DNA of 64,000 nucleotides. Source: Anaspis maculata (taxonomy: Eukaryota > Arthropoda > Insecta > Coleoptera > Scraptiidae). How positions within the stretch are numbered: the stretch's first letter is position 1; each line of letters begins with the position of its first letter. The stretch is from contig OX421966.1 in assembly GCA_949128115.1 (NCBI GenBank), positions 70,101,774 to 70,165,773 on the forward strand. Direction: 5' to 3'. A program made the position numbers and the translations under genes. A model generated the notes under the pieces. It was not told where the DNA came from and ran no database searches. It was given only the letters and a program-made list of their open reading frames with translations. Shown one piece after another: positions 1-11,733 of this stretch.

Positions 1-126
1 GAATTTAATGGCCTGGCTGAAAAGTACAGCGTGAAAATTAAACCCATCCCACACTATCATCCTCGGTCTAACCCTGTCGAAAGGGTAAATCGTGTATTGA
101 AAACTATGCTCTCTGGTTCTAATTGA
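1..126 (+). pseudogene. Integrase C-terminal-core fragment of an LTR retroelement (open at the window edge)
   Basis: Frame 1 reads 41 codons to a stop at 124-126. It contains HYHPRSNPVERVNR, which resembles the end of the retroviral-type integrase core, where the last catalytic Glu lies in a N-P-x-E-R-x-N-R context. The fragment is cut by the window edge and ends in a stop, so it is a decayed piece. The assignment rests on this one motif, and the superfamily (Gypsy-like or BEL-like) cannot be decided. The LINE at 206-2,530 lies directly downstream in opposite orientation and may have inserted into it. Confidence 0.55.
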
Positions 127-205
127 TCAAAATTTCAATTGGAACCAAGGTGGATCAGGTGCTTTTGAGCTGGAGCGTTTCGTCCGTGTTCAATTTCATA
201 AGCAT

Positions 206-2530
206 TAAATAAATAAATAAATAAATAAATATATTTATTGCACCATCAGAAAACATACACTATGCTACAGGCTTCGTCAGTAAGAGTATACACACATTTT
301 ATGCGGTAAATATAATATCGTGTGCAACAGACTGCAACACGAAATGAAAGAGCAAAAGTTGATAGACTGTACACTACACATCAAAATCATGGCAGCAAGC
401 AGAAGCAAATATAAAAAACAAAATCATATTATAGGGCACTACAGTTAAGAAATTCATCCATACTGTAAAAACATTTCTTTATTAGGAGTTCCTTTAGTTG
501 TTTCTTGAAGACAACAATGCTGTTGAGATTTTTTATGACACTGGGAAGTTTGCGGTATAATTGCCCACAGCAGTAATCGGGAGCTTTCTCGTACAGGGCA
601 GTTTTGTGCTTTGGGAGCCTGATCTCCCTCCCCGCTCTCGTTTCATAATGGTGATATGCATTATTATTTATAAAAGAGTTTCTATAGGTATGAACATATA
701 TACAGCATCTCAATATAAACAAGGAGGGTAATGTAAGTATTCCCTCATTAACAAATGTGGTTCTACATGTTTCTCTGTACTTAAGATTAAAGATAAGCCT
801 AATTACACGTTTTTGTAGCAAAAAAATGCGCTTAAGGTGGACAGTTCCACCCCAGATTACAACATTGTAGTTCAGTTGGGATTGCACTATTGAGTAATAA
901 ATACTTTTCAAGGATACAACAGGTAGTGATGGTTTTAGTTTCAGTATGGCATAATAGGCTGAATTCATTTTTTTACACAGGTGGTCTACATGTATTTCCC
1001 ACTTAAGACTTGAGTCAAGAAACGTCCCCAAGAATTTGGTAGCAGTCACAGTGTCCTGTTTAAAATGTAACACTACCGTCTTATTTTCATTTACAATGAG
1101 TCTATTCTTACTACACCATGCAGTCATCTCCTTCGTGACTGACTCGATGCACTCATTCAAGCTATTCACAGCATTCGCGGACACAACAATCGACGTATCA
1201 TCCGCGTATAGCACCACACTTCCCGATCTGATTAAATCTGGTAAGTCATTGATGTATAGGGAGAACATGAGTGCCCCGAGGATTGCACCCTGAGCCACCC
1301 CTATATCCAGATCACACACGTCAGAGACCTGTCCATCCACTTTAACGATTAGTTTCCTGTTTAGCAGGAATGACATGATCCATTTCAGAATCTGACCTCT
1401 TATGCCTAATTTGTACAACTTATGTTCTAAAAACCTATGATCTATAGTATCAAATGCAGACGCCAGGTCAAAAAAGAGTGCAGCAACATGATTACCTAAG
1501 TCTAATTCCCTATGGATGCAGTTCAAGAAGCATATTGATGCAGTTTCCGTGGATCTTCCGGGACGAAAGCCATGTTGTGAATCCGACAGGAGATTCTTCG
1601 ATATCAGATAGTTCATAAGTCGCTGATGCACAATCTTCCCGAACACCTTCGAGAAGCAGCTGAGGAGTGAAATGGGCCGGTAGTTCCTGATGTCAGATGG
1701 GTCGCCTTTCTTGTAGATTGGGAGAACGTCAGCCAGTTTGAGGGTGTTGGGAAATTCACCCGCCTCGATCGATAGGTTGATAAGGTAGCTCAGAGGGTCC
1801 GCAATGGCATGCGCAGTAGCCTTGATCGCTTTTGTAGGAACTCCATCTGGACCAGTCGAATTTTTGTTTTTCAGGCAGCAAATCACGTCAAACACCTCTT
1901 GCTGGGTGACTGGATGGAACACCATGCTACTCAGCGTCGATTTAGAAGTTGTGCATGGTTCAACTGGCCTGAGGTGGAAATGCCTTTGAACGCTGCGTGC
2001 AGCATTGGTTGCAAAATGTTGGCCGAATGAGTTTGCAATATCCCACGGATTGGTGATGGTTTCATTTTGGATCTTCAACTTTATTGGTTTATTTTGCTTC
2101 GATTTGGTGTTTGTGTCGAGACTGACGTACCTCCACAATTCTCTGACAGGATTCGCCGAATTTTTTATTTTGTCGGAGTAGAAAGCACCTCTTGTCATCC
2201 TTACGAGTCTTCCGTGTTCCTTTCTATTCGTTTTATAGGAATTCCATAGACGTACCTCCCCAGTAGTCCTTGCCATTGAATAAAGCTGCTTGAGACGCTG
2301 ACCACTGACAACCACTTCTGCGGTGATCCATGGCTTCGCTTGTCCCTTTATTGTAAGTTTTCTGATGGGGCAGTTGACATCCAGGTAGTATAAGAGATTG
2401 CCTTGTCGCAACAAGTAACGAACCGTCGCTGTCCGTTCGTGACGTAAGCTATATGCTAATGTTACAGGCGTGATTTTGTGACCGTTACTGATGGAAAACC
2501 GACGCAGCTCTAGCACCGGTTCGAAAACTC
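206..2530 (-). mobile_element. LINE (non-LTR retrotransposon), 5'-truncated, with (TTTA)n 3' tail
   Basis: On the minus strand the element runs from about 2,530 to a simple-repeat tail at 206-230, which reads (AAAT)n on the plus strand. A ~200 bp 3' UTR lies at 231-428. The long open frame 429-2,516 encodes reverse transcriptase. No apurinic-type endonuclease domain is present upstream; an in-frame stop lies at about 2,529. The copy is therefore truncated or rearranged at its 5' end, as is usual for dead LINE copies. Confidence 0.85.
429..2516 (-). CDS. LINE reverse transcriptase ORF, endonuclease missing
   Basis: This is an open frame of 695 codons without internal stops. The first codon is GTG, not ATG, so the reported start is only the edge of the open frame. 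From the N-terminus, a linker typical of the region between endonuclease and RT (PIRKLTIKGQAKPWIT) is followed by the RT core: YKKGDPSDIRNYRPISLL, HGFRPGRSTETA, FFDLASAFDTIDH, GVAQGAILGALMFSLYINDL and the catalytic YADD near residue 440. A thumb and C-terminal region follow. These motifs fit the Jockey/CR1-like group. The polymerase would copy element RNA at a nicked target, but without endonuclease it cannot nick on its own. The lack of stops suggests a fairly young insertion. No host gene function is inferred. Confidence 0.8.
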   Translation of the reverse strand: MLELRRFSISNGHKITPVTLAYSLRHERTATVRYLLRQGNLLYYLDVNCPIRKLTIKGQAKPWITAEVVVSGQRLKQLYSMARTTGEVRLWNSYKTNRKEHGRLVRMTRGAFYSDKIKNSANPVRELWRYVSLDTNTKSKQNKPIKLKIQNETITNPWDIANSFGQHFATNAARSVQRHFHLRPVEPCTTSKSTLSSMVFHPVTQQEVFDVICCLKNKNSTGPDGVPTKAIKATAHAIADPLSYLINLSIEAGEFPNTLKLADVLPIYKKGDPSDIRNYRPISLLSCFSKVFGKIVHQRLMNYLISKNLLSDSQHGFRPGRSTETASICFLNCIHRELDLGNHVAALFFDLASAFDTIDHRFLEHKLYKLGIRGQILKWIMSFLLNRKLIVKVDGQVSDVCDLDIGVAQGAILGALMFSLYINDLPDLIRSGSVVLYADDTSIVVSANAVNSLNECIESVTKEMTAWCSKNRLIVNENKTVVLHFKQDTVTATKFLGTFLDSSLKWEIHVDHLCKKMNSAYYAILKLKPSLPVVSLKSIYYSIVQSQLNYNVVIWGGTVHLKRIFLLQKRVIRLIFNLKYRETCRTTFVNEGILTLPSLFILRCCIYVHTYRNSFINNNAYHHYETRAGREIRLPKHKTALYEKAPDYCCGQLYRKLPSVIKNLNSIVVFKKQLKELLIKKCFYSMDEFLNCSAL

Positions 2531-3360
2531 ACTCCTGCATGCCTTCGCATGTCAGATTGGCATAAAGCTCTGCGAAACTCCTTTGCTCCGACAAACAAAT
2601 TAAGACACACTGGGACAGCTCTCATGCCTACAAACTTGAGAAATCAATACCGCCCCGAGGCACCAGCTGTTGAAACACAAACTCTTTGATATAGTCGACT
2701 TGGCCGTAAGAAAATCCGTGTTTCTGATGTGCTGAATTGATGTGCCGAATTGTTGCGCCGAATTTTGAATTTCGCTACTCTACTATTGCTCGGTCGAAGT
2801 GGCCCGAAAATGTGGCCCATCTGCGTGTTCATTTCTCACACGCAAATATAGCGGAGCCTCAAAGGATCAAAGTTGTTGGAGGCAAACTCTTCTCCCCGAA
2901 AGGTTGCGGTGTGCTTCGGGGAGGCAGTAGGGTAGGTAGGTGTGCTGGAGACGGGCGGGAAATGGAAGGATGAATCGATGCGTTTCCTCTCGCTTTCCCG
3001 GCGAGACATTAATTCCGACTTAACCGCGCGATATTAGGGGAGTCCCAATCCGAATTTCCGCAATTGTTTCTCCACAACGTTCTGCTCGGGGCCCGGCTGG
3101 CGGATATTTAACGAGAGCCGGGTCGAAGGAGAGGCCCGGCGTCGGAGCAAAAGAATCTCTGGAGTTTTCGGTGCGTTATGTTGATTGTTTTCCGATCTTT
3201 TTGCGGTTAGGTTCCGCTTTCGGAAACTTGGCTGACACATTCTGGAACATTTTGAAGAAAAAAAAAATTGAATTCTAAAAAAAAAACGAAGTCGTACATT
3301 AGAACACAGTTTTGCTCGGTTCATTCGAGTCTCAAAGCCCATTCGCCGGAAAGTTGCAGC
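2531..3360. other. Unassigned non-coding stretch
   Basis: About 830 bp of mixed, more GC-rich sequence between the LINE and the AGCT-rich array. Short open frames exist on both strands (for example 3,034-3,342 minus and 2,737-2,973 plus), but none shows a recognisable domain or splice structure. No tandem repeat or terminal inverted repeat was seen. Confidence 0.5.
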
Positions 3361-6204
3361 TCCCTCTTTTAGATTAGCTCTTGTTCCAATTAGCTTAGGT
3401 TTAAATTAGCTCGGGCTTACCCAGCTCCAGCTAACATTACCTCAGTTATGGCTGAAGTTTTAGCTAGATTAGCTGTAGTTCACCTCAGCATCAGTTCAGA
3501 TTAGCTTTATGTAGTTCAGATTATCAAATTAGTTCAATTCTATCTGTAGGTATCTTTTTCATTTTTAGCACAAGTTCTTGTTTGGATCAGTTCTTTCTCC
3601 ATCTGTTGCTATAATCCAGTTTCGCTTAGATGTAGCTGAAAATATTCCAATGTCAGCTCAAGTTAGCACAGATCCAGTCCGGATTAGCTCTAATTCTGAT
3701 TGGCTTGGGTTCATATGAGCTGTAGTTCAGCTGAGTTCCATCAGCTGAAATTATTCCATTCATAGGTGAAGTTGCACGAAGCTCCAATATTGATTAGCAG
3801 TAGCTTAGTTCAGCTTCGGTTCAGACTAGCTCTAGTTCAGATTATCTCTATTTCTTTTCATTTGATGTCTCGTTTGTTGTCATACCTGAGTTTGGCTCAG
3901 CTCTAGCTGTAACCCTACGCTAGAGCTAGTTAGTCGCGTCTAGGTGAGCTTTCGTTCAGATTAGCTCTAATTTAGATAAGCACCAGTTAATCTTAGATCA
4001 GCTGTAGTCCAGATTAGATCTCATTTAGGTAGATGAGCTCAAGCTAGGCCACAGCTAGTTTGGATTAGCTCAAGTTCAAATTCTCTCCAGTTAAGATTAG
4101 TTCCAGGTGAGATTAGTTCCAGCTAGGATCAGCTTTAGTTTAGATTATCCCTAGTTCAAACCAGCACTAGCTTAGATCGGCTTCAGTTCAGATCGGTTTC
4201 AGTTCAGAAAGGTCAGCTTTAACCAAATGAACTCAATTTTAGCTCGAGGTAAGGTCGGATCTAGTTCAGATTAACTTCAGCTCTAACTGGCTTAGGTTTA
4301 GATGAGCTAGAGTTTAGCTGAGCTCCAGCTTAAACTATCTCAGTTATCGATCATTGTAGAAAGCTCGACTATTGATTAGCTATAGTCCAGATTAATTTCA
4401 GTTTTGGATAGCTTTAGATCACAGACTCATCACTACTTCCAGTTCTGATTCAGTAAGACTCTAGTTAAGGCCAGCTTTAGCTTAAGTACTTAACCTTAAT
4501 TCTAGTTCAAGTTAGTTTGGATTAGCTCTAGTTCTGATTGGCTTGCGTTAAGATAAGCTGCAGGTTAGCTGAGCTCTAGCCTAAATTATCTCAGTTATAG
4601 CTCCAGTTGAGAAAGATCTATTAGTGATCAGCTGTTAGTTTAGTGTAGCTTCTTTTTTTATAATCCCTCTTTCTTTCCATCCATCTTAATGTTCTAATTT
4701 TGTTCCGCTCAGCTCAGCTCTAGTCAGTACCGGTTCAGCTTAAATAAGCTCTGATTTGGATCAGCTTCATTTTAGATAAGCTCAAATCTAGGTTAACTAT
4801 AGTTTAGATTAGCTATAATTTCAATTTTCATAAGTTAATTCCAGATCAACTGTAGTCAGACTAGATCTGGTTTAGCTAAGCTGAAGATAAATGACCGTAG
4901 GTAATTCTCAGTTTGAGTCAGCACAGATCTAGTTGAGATAAGCTCGAGCTCAGATTAACTTCAGTTTGAATTTGTTTCTCTTAAAATTAGCTCTACTCAA
5001 GATTTGCTCTACCCCAGATCATCTGTAGCTTGGATTGTCTCTTGTTCAGATCAGCTCTAGCTCGGATCAGCTCTGATTTGTATTAGCCCCGGTCCAGATA
5101 AGCTGAATTTTAGCTCAAATTCGGCTGCGATCTTTCCAATTATAGCTCAAGTCTGCGCAGTTCTAGTTCAGATTACCTATTTTTCCCATCTGTTGTAAAA
5201 TTTTTGTTTGGCTCAGATTTTGCTGAAGATATTTCAAATCCAACTCAAGTTAGCACGAACTCAGTTCATATTGTCTCTAAGTTATATTAAGCTCTGGTTC
5301 AGATCCAAATAAGCATCAATTGAGGTCAGCTCTATCAAAAATGATCTCAGTTCTAGCTGAAGATTGCATATATCTAGGGTAGATCAGCTCTGATTCTAAT
5401 TCTTATAATTTCAGATAAGCTCTAGTTCAACTAAGCTTTAGCTGAACTTATCTTAGTAATAGCTTGAGTTTACGTAGCTTCAGTAAGAAGATTCAGTTAG
5501 CTAAGTTTCAGTGAGATTTGGTTCAGATCAGATTATCTCCAAGTATTTATCCAAATTTATTTTTATATCTTAGTTTGACTCACTTCTAGCCATAATTACC
5601 TTGTTCAAGTTGGCACATATTTAGCTTAGATAAGACAAAATGTGAATTAGCACCAATTCAGATCAGATCTAGTTTGGCTAAGCTCAAGCTGAAATTATCT
5701 CACTCCAAGCTCAAATAAGCTCAACTTCAGATAAGGTTTAATTTATATTGATTCTATCTAGTCAAGACTAGCTCTCGATAACATTATCTGTATTTCAAAT
5801 TATCTGCAGTTCAGGTCAGCTTAAGGTTAGACAATTTCAAGTTCAGATGTCAGCTCTACTTGAGATAAGCTCAAATTTAGATGTAGCTATGTAAATGCTG
5901 GCTCAAGTTGACACAGTTCTAGTTCAGATTAGTGCTTCTTGCGATATCTCACTATAATCTAGTTTGGCTCAGATAAAGCAAAGAAAATTCCAATCCTAAT
6001 TCAAGTTTGCACAGATCTAGTTCTTACTATCCGTAGTTGAGAGTGAGCTCTGATTCAGAAAAGCTCTAGTTTGGGTGAGCTTTGGCTAAAATGACCTTAG
6101 TTCAAGCTAGCACAGGTCAAGTATTAGTTAGCTTAATTTCTGGTTAACTTGAATTTAGTTAATCCCTAGTTTAGCTATCTCGATCTTAAATTTTCTCAGT
6201 TGTA

Positions 6205-6438
6205 ACCAGGGTTGGGTCATTACACGTAGAAAATTATTTTTCCACATCACTGGAAATAACCACGTAGAATAATTATGAGAATATGTAGAATATGTATATT
6301 ATGTCGAAAATTGTAATTCACGTGCTATCAGCTTTTAATTGAGCTCATTCAGTCAGTTGAAGATTTGGAGATGAAGAGATATTGAGATTTTGATGGAATT
6401 TCATTAAATGCTTGTCCACCTTGTTTCCGTTGGGATTA
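6205..6438 (+). repeat. Junction segment J1 between higher-order units of the 16-bp array
   Basis: About 235 bp that does not follow the 16-mer pattern. It begins with ACCAGGGTTGGGTCATTACA, includes an AT-rich part with repeated GTAGAATATGTAGAATATG-like words, and ends in a segment beginning GTCCACCTTGTTTCCGTTGG. It recurs at 9,229-9,463 and 11,499-11,733, always immediately before the unit landmark. It was probably an insertion present before the unit was amplified. Confidence 0.85.
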
Positions 6439-9228
6439 CCCAGCTCCAGCTAACATCACCGCAGTTATGGCTGAAGTTTTAGCTAGATTAGCTGTAGTTC
6501 AGCTTAGCATAAGTTCAGATTAGCTTTGTGTAGTTCAGATTATCAAAGTTCAATTCTATCTGTAGGTATTTTTTTCATTTTTAGCACAAGTTCTTGTTTG
6601 GATTAGTTCTTTCTCCATCTGTTGCTATAATCCAGTTTCGCTTAGATGTAGCTGAAAATATTCCAATGTCAGCTCAAGTTAGCACAGATCCAGTCCGGAT
6701 TAGCTCTAATTCTGATTGGCTTGGGTTCATATGAGCTGTAGTTCAGCTGAGTTCCATCAGCTGAAATTATTCCATTCATAGGTGAAGTTGCACGAAGCTC
6801 CAATATTGATTAGCAGTAGCTTAGTTCAGCTTCAGTTCAGACTAGCTCTAGTTCAGATTATCTCTATTTCTTTTCATTTGATGTCTCGTTTGTTGTCATA
6901 CCTGAGTTTGGCTCAGCTCTAGCTGTAACCCTACGCTAGAGCTAGTTAGTCAAGTCTAGGTGAGCTTTCGTTCAGATAAGCTCTAATTTAGATAAGCACC
7001 AGTTAATCTTAGATCAGCTGTAGTCCAGATTAGATCTCATTTAGGTAGATTAGCTCAAGCTAGGTCACAGCTAGTTTAGATTAGCTCAAGTTCAAATTCT
7101 CTCCAGTTAAGATTAGTTCCAGTTGAGATTAGTTCCAGCTAGGATCAGCTTTAGTTTAGATTATCCCTAGTGCAAATCAGCACTAGCTTAGATCGGCTTC
7201 AGTTCAGATCGGTTTCAGTTCAGAAAGGTCAGCTTTAACCAAATGAACTCAATTTTAGCTCGAGGTAAGGTCGGATCTAGTTCAGATTAACTTCAGCTCT
7301 AACTGGCTTAGGTTTAGATGAGCTAGAGTTTAGCTGAGCTCCAGCTTAAACTATCTCATTTATCGATCATTGTAGAAAGCTCGACTATTGATTAGCTATA
7401 GTCCAGATTAATTTCAGTTTTGGATAGCTTTAGATCACAGACTCATCACTACTTCCAGTTCTGATTCAGTAAGACTCTAGTTAAGGCCAGCTTTAGCTTA
7501 AGTACTTAACCTTGATTCTAGTTCAAGTTAGTTTGGATCAGCTCTAGTTCTGATTGGCTTGTGTTAAGATAAGCTGTAGGTTAGCTGAGCTCTAGCCTAA
7601 ATTATCTCAGTTATAGCTCCAGTTGAGAAAGATCTATTAGTGATCAGCTCAGCTGTTAGTTTAGTGTAGCTTCTTTTCTCATAATCCCTCTTTCTTTCCA
7701 TCCATCTTAATGTTCTAATTTTGTTCAGCTCAGCTCAGCTCTAGTCGTACCGATTCAGCTTAAATAAGCTCTGATTTGGATCAGCTTCATTTTAGATAAG
7801 CTCAAATCTAGGTTAACTATAGTTTAGATTAGCTATAATTTCAATTTTCATAAGTTAATTCCAGATCAACTGTAGTCAGACTAGATCTGGTTTAGCTAAG
7901 CTGAAGATAAATGACCGTAGGTAATTCTCAGTTTGAGTCAGCACAGATCTAGTTGAGGTAAGCTCGAGCTCAGATTAGCTTTAGTTTGAATTTGTTTCTC
8001 TTAAAATTAGCTCTACTTAAGATTTGCTCTACCCCAGATTATCTGTAGCTTGGATTGTCTCTTGTTCAGATCAGCTCTAGCTCGGATCAGCTCTGATTCG
8101 TATTAGCCCCGGTCCAGATAAGCTGAATTTTAGCTCAAATTCGGCTGCAATCTTTCCAATTATAGCTCAAGTCTGCGCAGTTCTAGTTCAGATAACCTCT
8201 TTTTCTCATCTGTTGTAAAATTTTTGTTTGGCTCAGATTTTGCTGAAGATATTTCAAATCCAACTCAAGTTAGCACGAACTCAGTTCATATTGTCTCTAA
8301 GTTATATTAAGCTCTGGCTCAGATCCAAATAAGCATCAATTGAGGTCAGCTCTATCAAAAATGATCTCAGTTCTAGCTGAAGATTGCATATATCTAGTGT
8401 AGATCAGCTCCAATTCTAATTCTTATAATTTCAGATAAGCTCTAGTTCGACTAAGCTTTAGCTGAACTTATTTTAGTGATAGCTTGAGTTTACGTAGCTT
8501 CAGTAGTGATTAACTCTACTTTAGCTAAGTTTTAGTGAGATTTGGTTCAGATCAGATTATCTCCAAGTATTTATCCAAATTTATTTTTATATCTTAGTTT
8601 GACTCACTTCTAGCCATAATTACCTTGTTCAAGTTGGCACATATTTAGCTTAGATAAGACAAAATGTGAATTAGCACCAATTCAGATCAGATCTAGTTTG
8701 GCTAAGCTCAAGCTGAAATTATCTCACTCCAAGCTCAAATAAGCTCAACTTCAGATAAGGTTTAATTTATATTGATTCTATCTAGTCAAGACTAGCTCTC
8801 GATAACATTATCTGTATTTCAAATTATCTGCAGTTCAGGTCAGCTTAAGTTTAGACAATTTCAAGTTCAGATGTCAGCTCTACTTGAGATAAGCTCAAAT
8901 TTAGCTGTAGCTATGTAAATGCTGGCTCAAGTTGACACAGTTCTAGTTCAGATTAGTGCTTCTTGCGATATCTCACTATAATCTAGTTTGGCTCAGATAA
9001 AGCAAAGAAAATTCCAATCCTAATTCAAGTTTGCACAGATCTAGTTCTTACTATCTGTAGTTGAGAGTGAGCTCTGATTCAGAAAAGCTTTAGTTTGGGT
9101 GAGCTTTGGCTAAAATGACCTTAGTTCATGCTAGCACAGGTCAAGTATGAGTTAGCTTAATTTCTGGTTAACTTGAATTTAGTTCATCCCTAGTTTAGCT
9201 ATCTCGATCTTAAATTTTCTCAGTTGTA

Positions 9229-9463
9229 ACCAGGGTTGGGTCATTACACGTAGAAAATTATTTTTCGACATCACTGGAAATAACCACGTAGAATAATTAT
9301 GTAGAATATGTAGAATATGTATATTATGTCGAAAATTCTAATTCACGTGCTATCAGCTTTTAATTGAGCTCATTCAGTCAGTTGAAGATTTGGAGATGAA
9401 GAGATATTGAGATTTTGATGGAATTTCATTAAATGCTTGTCCACCTTGTTTCCGTTGGGATTA
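9229..9463 (+). repeat. Junction segment J2 of the 16-bp array
   Basis: Second copy of the ~235 bp non-16-mer segment, in the same orientation as J1 and nearly identical to it. It separates the second and third higher-order units. Confidence 0.85.
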
Positions 9464-11498
9464 CCCAGCTCCAGCTAACATCACCGCAGTTATGGCTGAA
9501 GTTTTAGCTAGATTAGCTGTAGTTCAGCTTAGCATAAGTTCAGATTAGCTTTGTGTAGTTCAGATTATCAAAGTTCAATTCTATCTGTTGGTATCTTTTC
9601 CATTTTTAGCACAAGTTCTTGTTTGGATTACTTCTTTCTCCATCTGTTGCTATAATCCAGTTTTGCTTAGATGTAGCTGAAAATATTCCAATGTCAGCTC
9701 AAGTTAGCACAGATCCAGTCCGGATTAGCTCTAATTCTGATTGGCTTGGACTCATATGAGCTGTAGTTCAGCTGAGTTCCATCAGCTGAAATTATTCCAT
9801 TCATAGGTGAAGTTGCACGAAGCTCCAATATTGATTAGCAGTAGCTTAGTTCAGCTTCAGTTCAGACTAGCTCTAGTTCAGATTATCTCTATTTCTTTTC
9901 TTTTGATGTCTCGTTTGTTGTCATACCTGAGTTTGGCTCAGCTCTAGCTGTAACCCTACGCTAGAGCTAGTTAGTCAAGTCTAGGTGAGCTTTCGTCCAG
10001 ATTAGCTCTAATTTAGATAAGCACCAGTTAATCTTAGATCAGCTGTAGTTCAGATTAGATCTCATTTAGGTAGATTAGCTCAAGCTAGGTCACAGCTAGT
10101 TTAGATTAGCTCAAGTTCAAATTCTCTCCAGTTAAGATTAGTTCCAGGTGAGATTAGTTCCAGCTAGGATCAGCTTTAGTTTAGATTATCCCTAGTGCAA
10201 ATCAGCACTAGCTTAGATCGGCTTCAGTTCAGATCGGTTTCAGTTCAGAAAGGTCAGCTTTAACCAAATGAACTCAATTTTAGCTCAAGGTAAGATCGGA
10301 TCTAGTTCAGATTAACTGGCTTAGGTTTAGATAAGCTAGAGTTTAGCTGAGCTCCAGCTTAAACTATCTCAGTTATCGATCATTGTAAAAAGCTCGACTA
10401 TTGATTAGCTATAGTCCCAGATTAATTTCAGTTTTGGATAGCTTCAGATCACAGACTCATCACTACTTCCAGTTCTGATTAAGTAGGGCTCTAGTTGAGG
10501 CCAGCTTTAGCTTAAGTACTTAACCTCAATCCAACTCAAGTTAGCACAAACTTAGTTCATATTGTCTCCAAGTTATAATAACCTCTGGTTCAGATCCAAA
10601 TTAGCATCAATTGAGGTCAGCTCTATCAAAAATGATCTCAGTTCTAGCTAAAGGTTGCATATATCTAGTGTAGATCAGCTCTAATTCTAATTCTTATAAT
10701 TTCAGATAAGCTCTAGTTTGGCTAAGCTTTAGCTAAACTTATCTCAGTTATAGTTTGAGTTCACGTAGCTTCAGTAGTGATTAACTCTACTTCAGCTCAG
10801 TTTCAGTGAGATTTGGTTCAGATCAGATCAACTCCAAGTATTTATTGAAATTTATTTTTATATCTGAGTTTGACTAACTTCTAGCCATAATTACCTAGTT
10901 CAAGTTGGCACATATTCAGCTTAGATAAGACAAAATGTGAATTAGCACCAATTCAGATCAGATCTAGTTTAGCTAAGCTCAAGCTGGAACTATCTCAACT
11001 TTAAGCTCAAATAAGCTCAACTTCAGATAAGGTTTAGTTTATATTGATTCTATCTAGTCAAGACTAGCTCTCGATAACATTATCTGTATTTCAAATTATT
11101 TGCAGTTCAGGTCGGCTTAAGTTCAGACAATTTCAAGTTCAGATCAGCTCTACTTGAGATAAGCTCAAATTTAGCTGTAGCTATGTAAATGCTGGCTCAA
11201 GTTGACACAGTTCTAGTTCAGATTAGTGCTTCTTGCGATATCTCACTATAATCTAGTGTGGCTCAGATAAAGCAAAGAAAATTCCAATCCCAATTCAAGT
11301 TAGCACAGATCTAGTTCTTACTATCTGTAGTTGAGAGTGAGCTCTGATTTAGAAAAGCTCTAGTTTGGGTGAGCTTTGGCTAAAATGACCTTAGTTCAAG
11401 CTAGCACAGGTCAAGTATGAGTTAGCTTAATTTCTGGTTAACTTGAATTTAGTTCATCCCTAGTTTAGCTATCTCGATCTTAAATTTTCTCAGTTGTA

Positions 11499-11733
11499 AC
11501 CAGGGTTGGGTCATTACACGTAGAAAATTATTTTTCCACATCACTGGAAATAACCACGTAGAATAATTATGTAGAATATGTAGAATATGTATATTATGTC
11601 GAAAATTCTAATTCACGTGCTATCAGCTTTTAATTGAGCTCATTCAGTCAGTTGAAGATTTGGAGATGAAGAGATATTGAGATTTTGATGGAATTTCATT
11701 AAATGCTTGTCCACCTTGTTTCCGTTGAGATTA
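11499..11733 (+). repeat. Junction segment J3 of the 16-bp array
   Basis: Third copy of the ~235 bp segment, between the shorter third unit and the fourth unit. No fourth copy follows at about 13,770, where the ordered structure ends. Confidence 0.85.

Noticed and set aside
1036..2249. Plus-strand open frames within the LINE
   Set aside because: They are antisense shadows of the reverse transcriptase frame.
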